Assembly (NCBI RefSeq): GCF_937876455.1
Contig: NZ_CALFIG010000075.1
Coordinates: 1 to 6,405 of the forward strand
Reading direction: 5' to 3'
Length of the DNA: 6,405 nt
Source: an uncultured Flavobacterium sp.
GTDB taxonomy: Bacteria > Bacteroidota > Bacteroidia > Flavobacteriales > Flavobacteriaceae
In this document: in pieces, positions 6,343 to 6,405 of the stretch
Numbering within the stretch: position 1 is the first letter of the stretch
How the letters are laid out: every line of letters begins with the position of its first letter
Notes under the pieces: generated by a model
Databases searched by the model: none
What the model saw: only the letters and a program-made list of their open reading frames with translations
Told to the model about the DNA's origin: nothing
Position numbers and translations under genes: made by a program

Positions 6343-6405
6343 AGCCTAGAAATAGGCTCGGTTTAGTAGTTAGACCAATGAAAAGCTCTCCAGACTTGGT
6401 AGGGC
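6343..6405 (+). ncRNA. candidate structured non-coding RNA, running to the window edge
   Basis: Three hairpins follow one another. Hairpin 1 (6343-6358) pairs AGCCTA with TAGGCT around a GAAA (GNRA) tetraloop. Hairpin 2 (6360-6376) pairs GGTTTA with TAGACC around GTAGT. Hairpin 3 (6385-6405) pairs GCTCTCCA with TGGTAGGGC around GACT, with one bulged T (6400). Hairpins 2 and 3 each contain a T-G pair that would be A-C on the other strand, and the tetraloop is GNRA only on this strand, so the RNA should read on the plus strand. Hairpin 3 ends at the last base, and AAAA at 6381-6384 could pair with T beyond the edge, so it may be a terminator. Candidates include the flavobacterial Flavo-1 RNA motif, an unknown sRNA, a retron msr, or the 5' leader of a downstream gene (an ATG lies at 6378). 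The family could not be assigned from sequence reading. The gap from 6258 to 6342 shows nothing apart from the possible promoter. Confidence 0.45.

Noticed and set aside
6343..6405. C-terminus of a minus-strand gene entering from the right edge
   Set aside because: All three minus frames are open for only about 11-20 codons before a stop and match nothing recognised, while hairpins with plus-strand-specific pairs explain the region better.
6378..6405. ATG at 6378 as the start of a plus-strand gene
   Set aside because: Only nine full codons are visible, and the bases from 6385 are taken up by a strong hairpin. It cannot be judged without downstream sequence.

Overview
The window looks like a core chromosomal segment from a member of Bacteroidota, most likely family Flavobacteriaceae. 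Three things point there. The sequence is strongly AT-rich. Promoters follow the Bacteroidota -7 pattern TAnnTTTG, and no gene has a Shine-Dalgarno site. The DnaE has the long flavobacterial architecture, with a DEDDh exonuclease fused to its N-terminus. All genes lie on the plus strand, and no IS element, integrase or CRISPR array is visible.

Layout: (1) 44-4552 is dnaE, the replicative polymerase alpha subunit, 1502 aa, with an intact fused proofreading exonuclease and an apparently inactivated PHP domain. (2) 4681-4998 is trxA, a classic WCGPC thioredoxin with its own -7 element and a strong intrinsic terminator. (3) 5118-6056 is a DUF58/von Willebrand A-like protein whose promoter sits so close to the ATG that the mRNA should be leaderless. 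(4) 6142-6215 is tRNA-Asp(GTC), with a good promoter and terminator and no encoded CCA. (5) 6258-6405 has no convincing protein gene. Its last 63 bases fold, on the plus strand only, into three consecutive hairpins preceded by a near-consensus -7 element, so a small structured RNA probably starts at about 6343 and runs to or past the window edge.

The protein genes appear to be separate transcription units rather than an operon. trxA, the DUF58 gene, the tRNA and probably the terminal RNA each have a promoter, and trxA and the tRNA have hairpin terminators. dnaE, trxA and tRNA-Asp are housekeeping. The DUF58 protein is of uncertain function, and no MoxR ATPase partner is present here.

The least explained part is the 3' end. 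It holds the candidate non-coding RNA, and the same bases partly echo both ends of the upstream tRNA-Asp. Its identity cannot be settled from this window.
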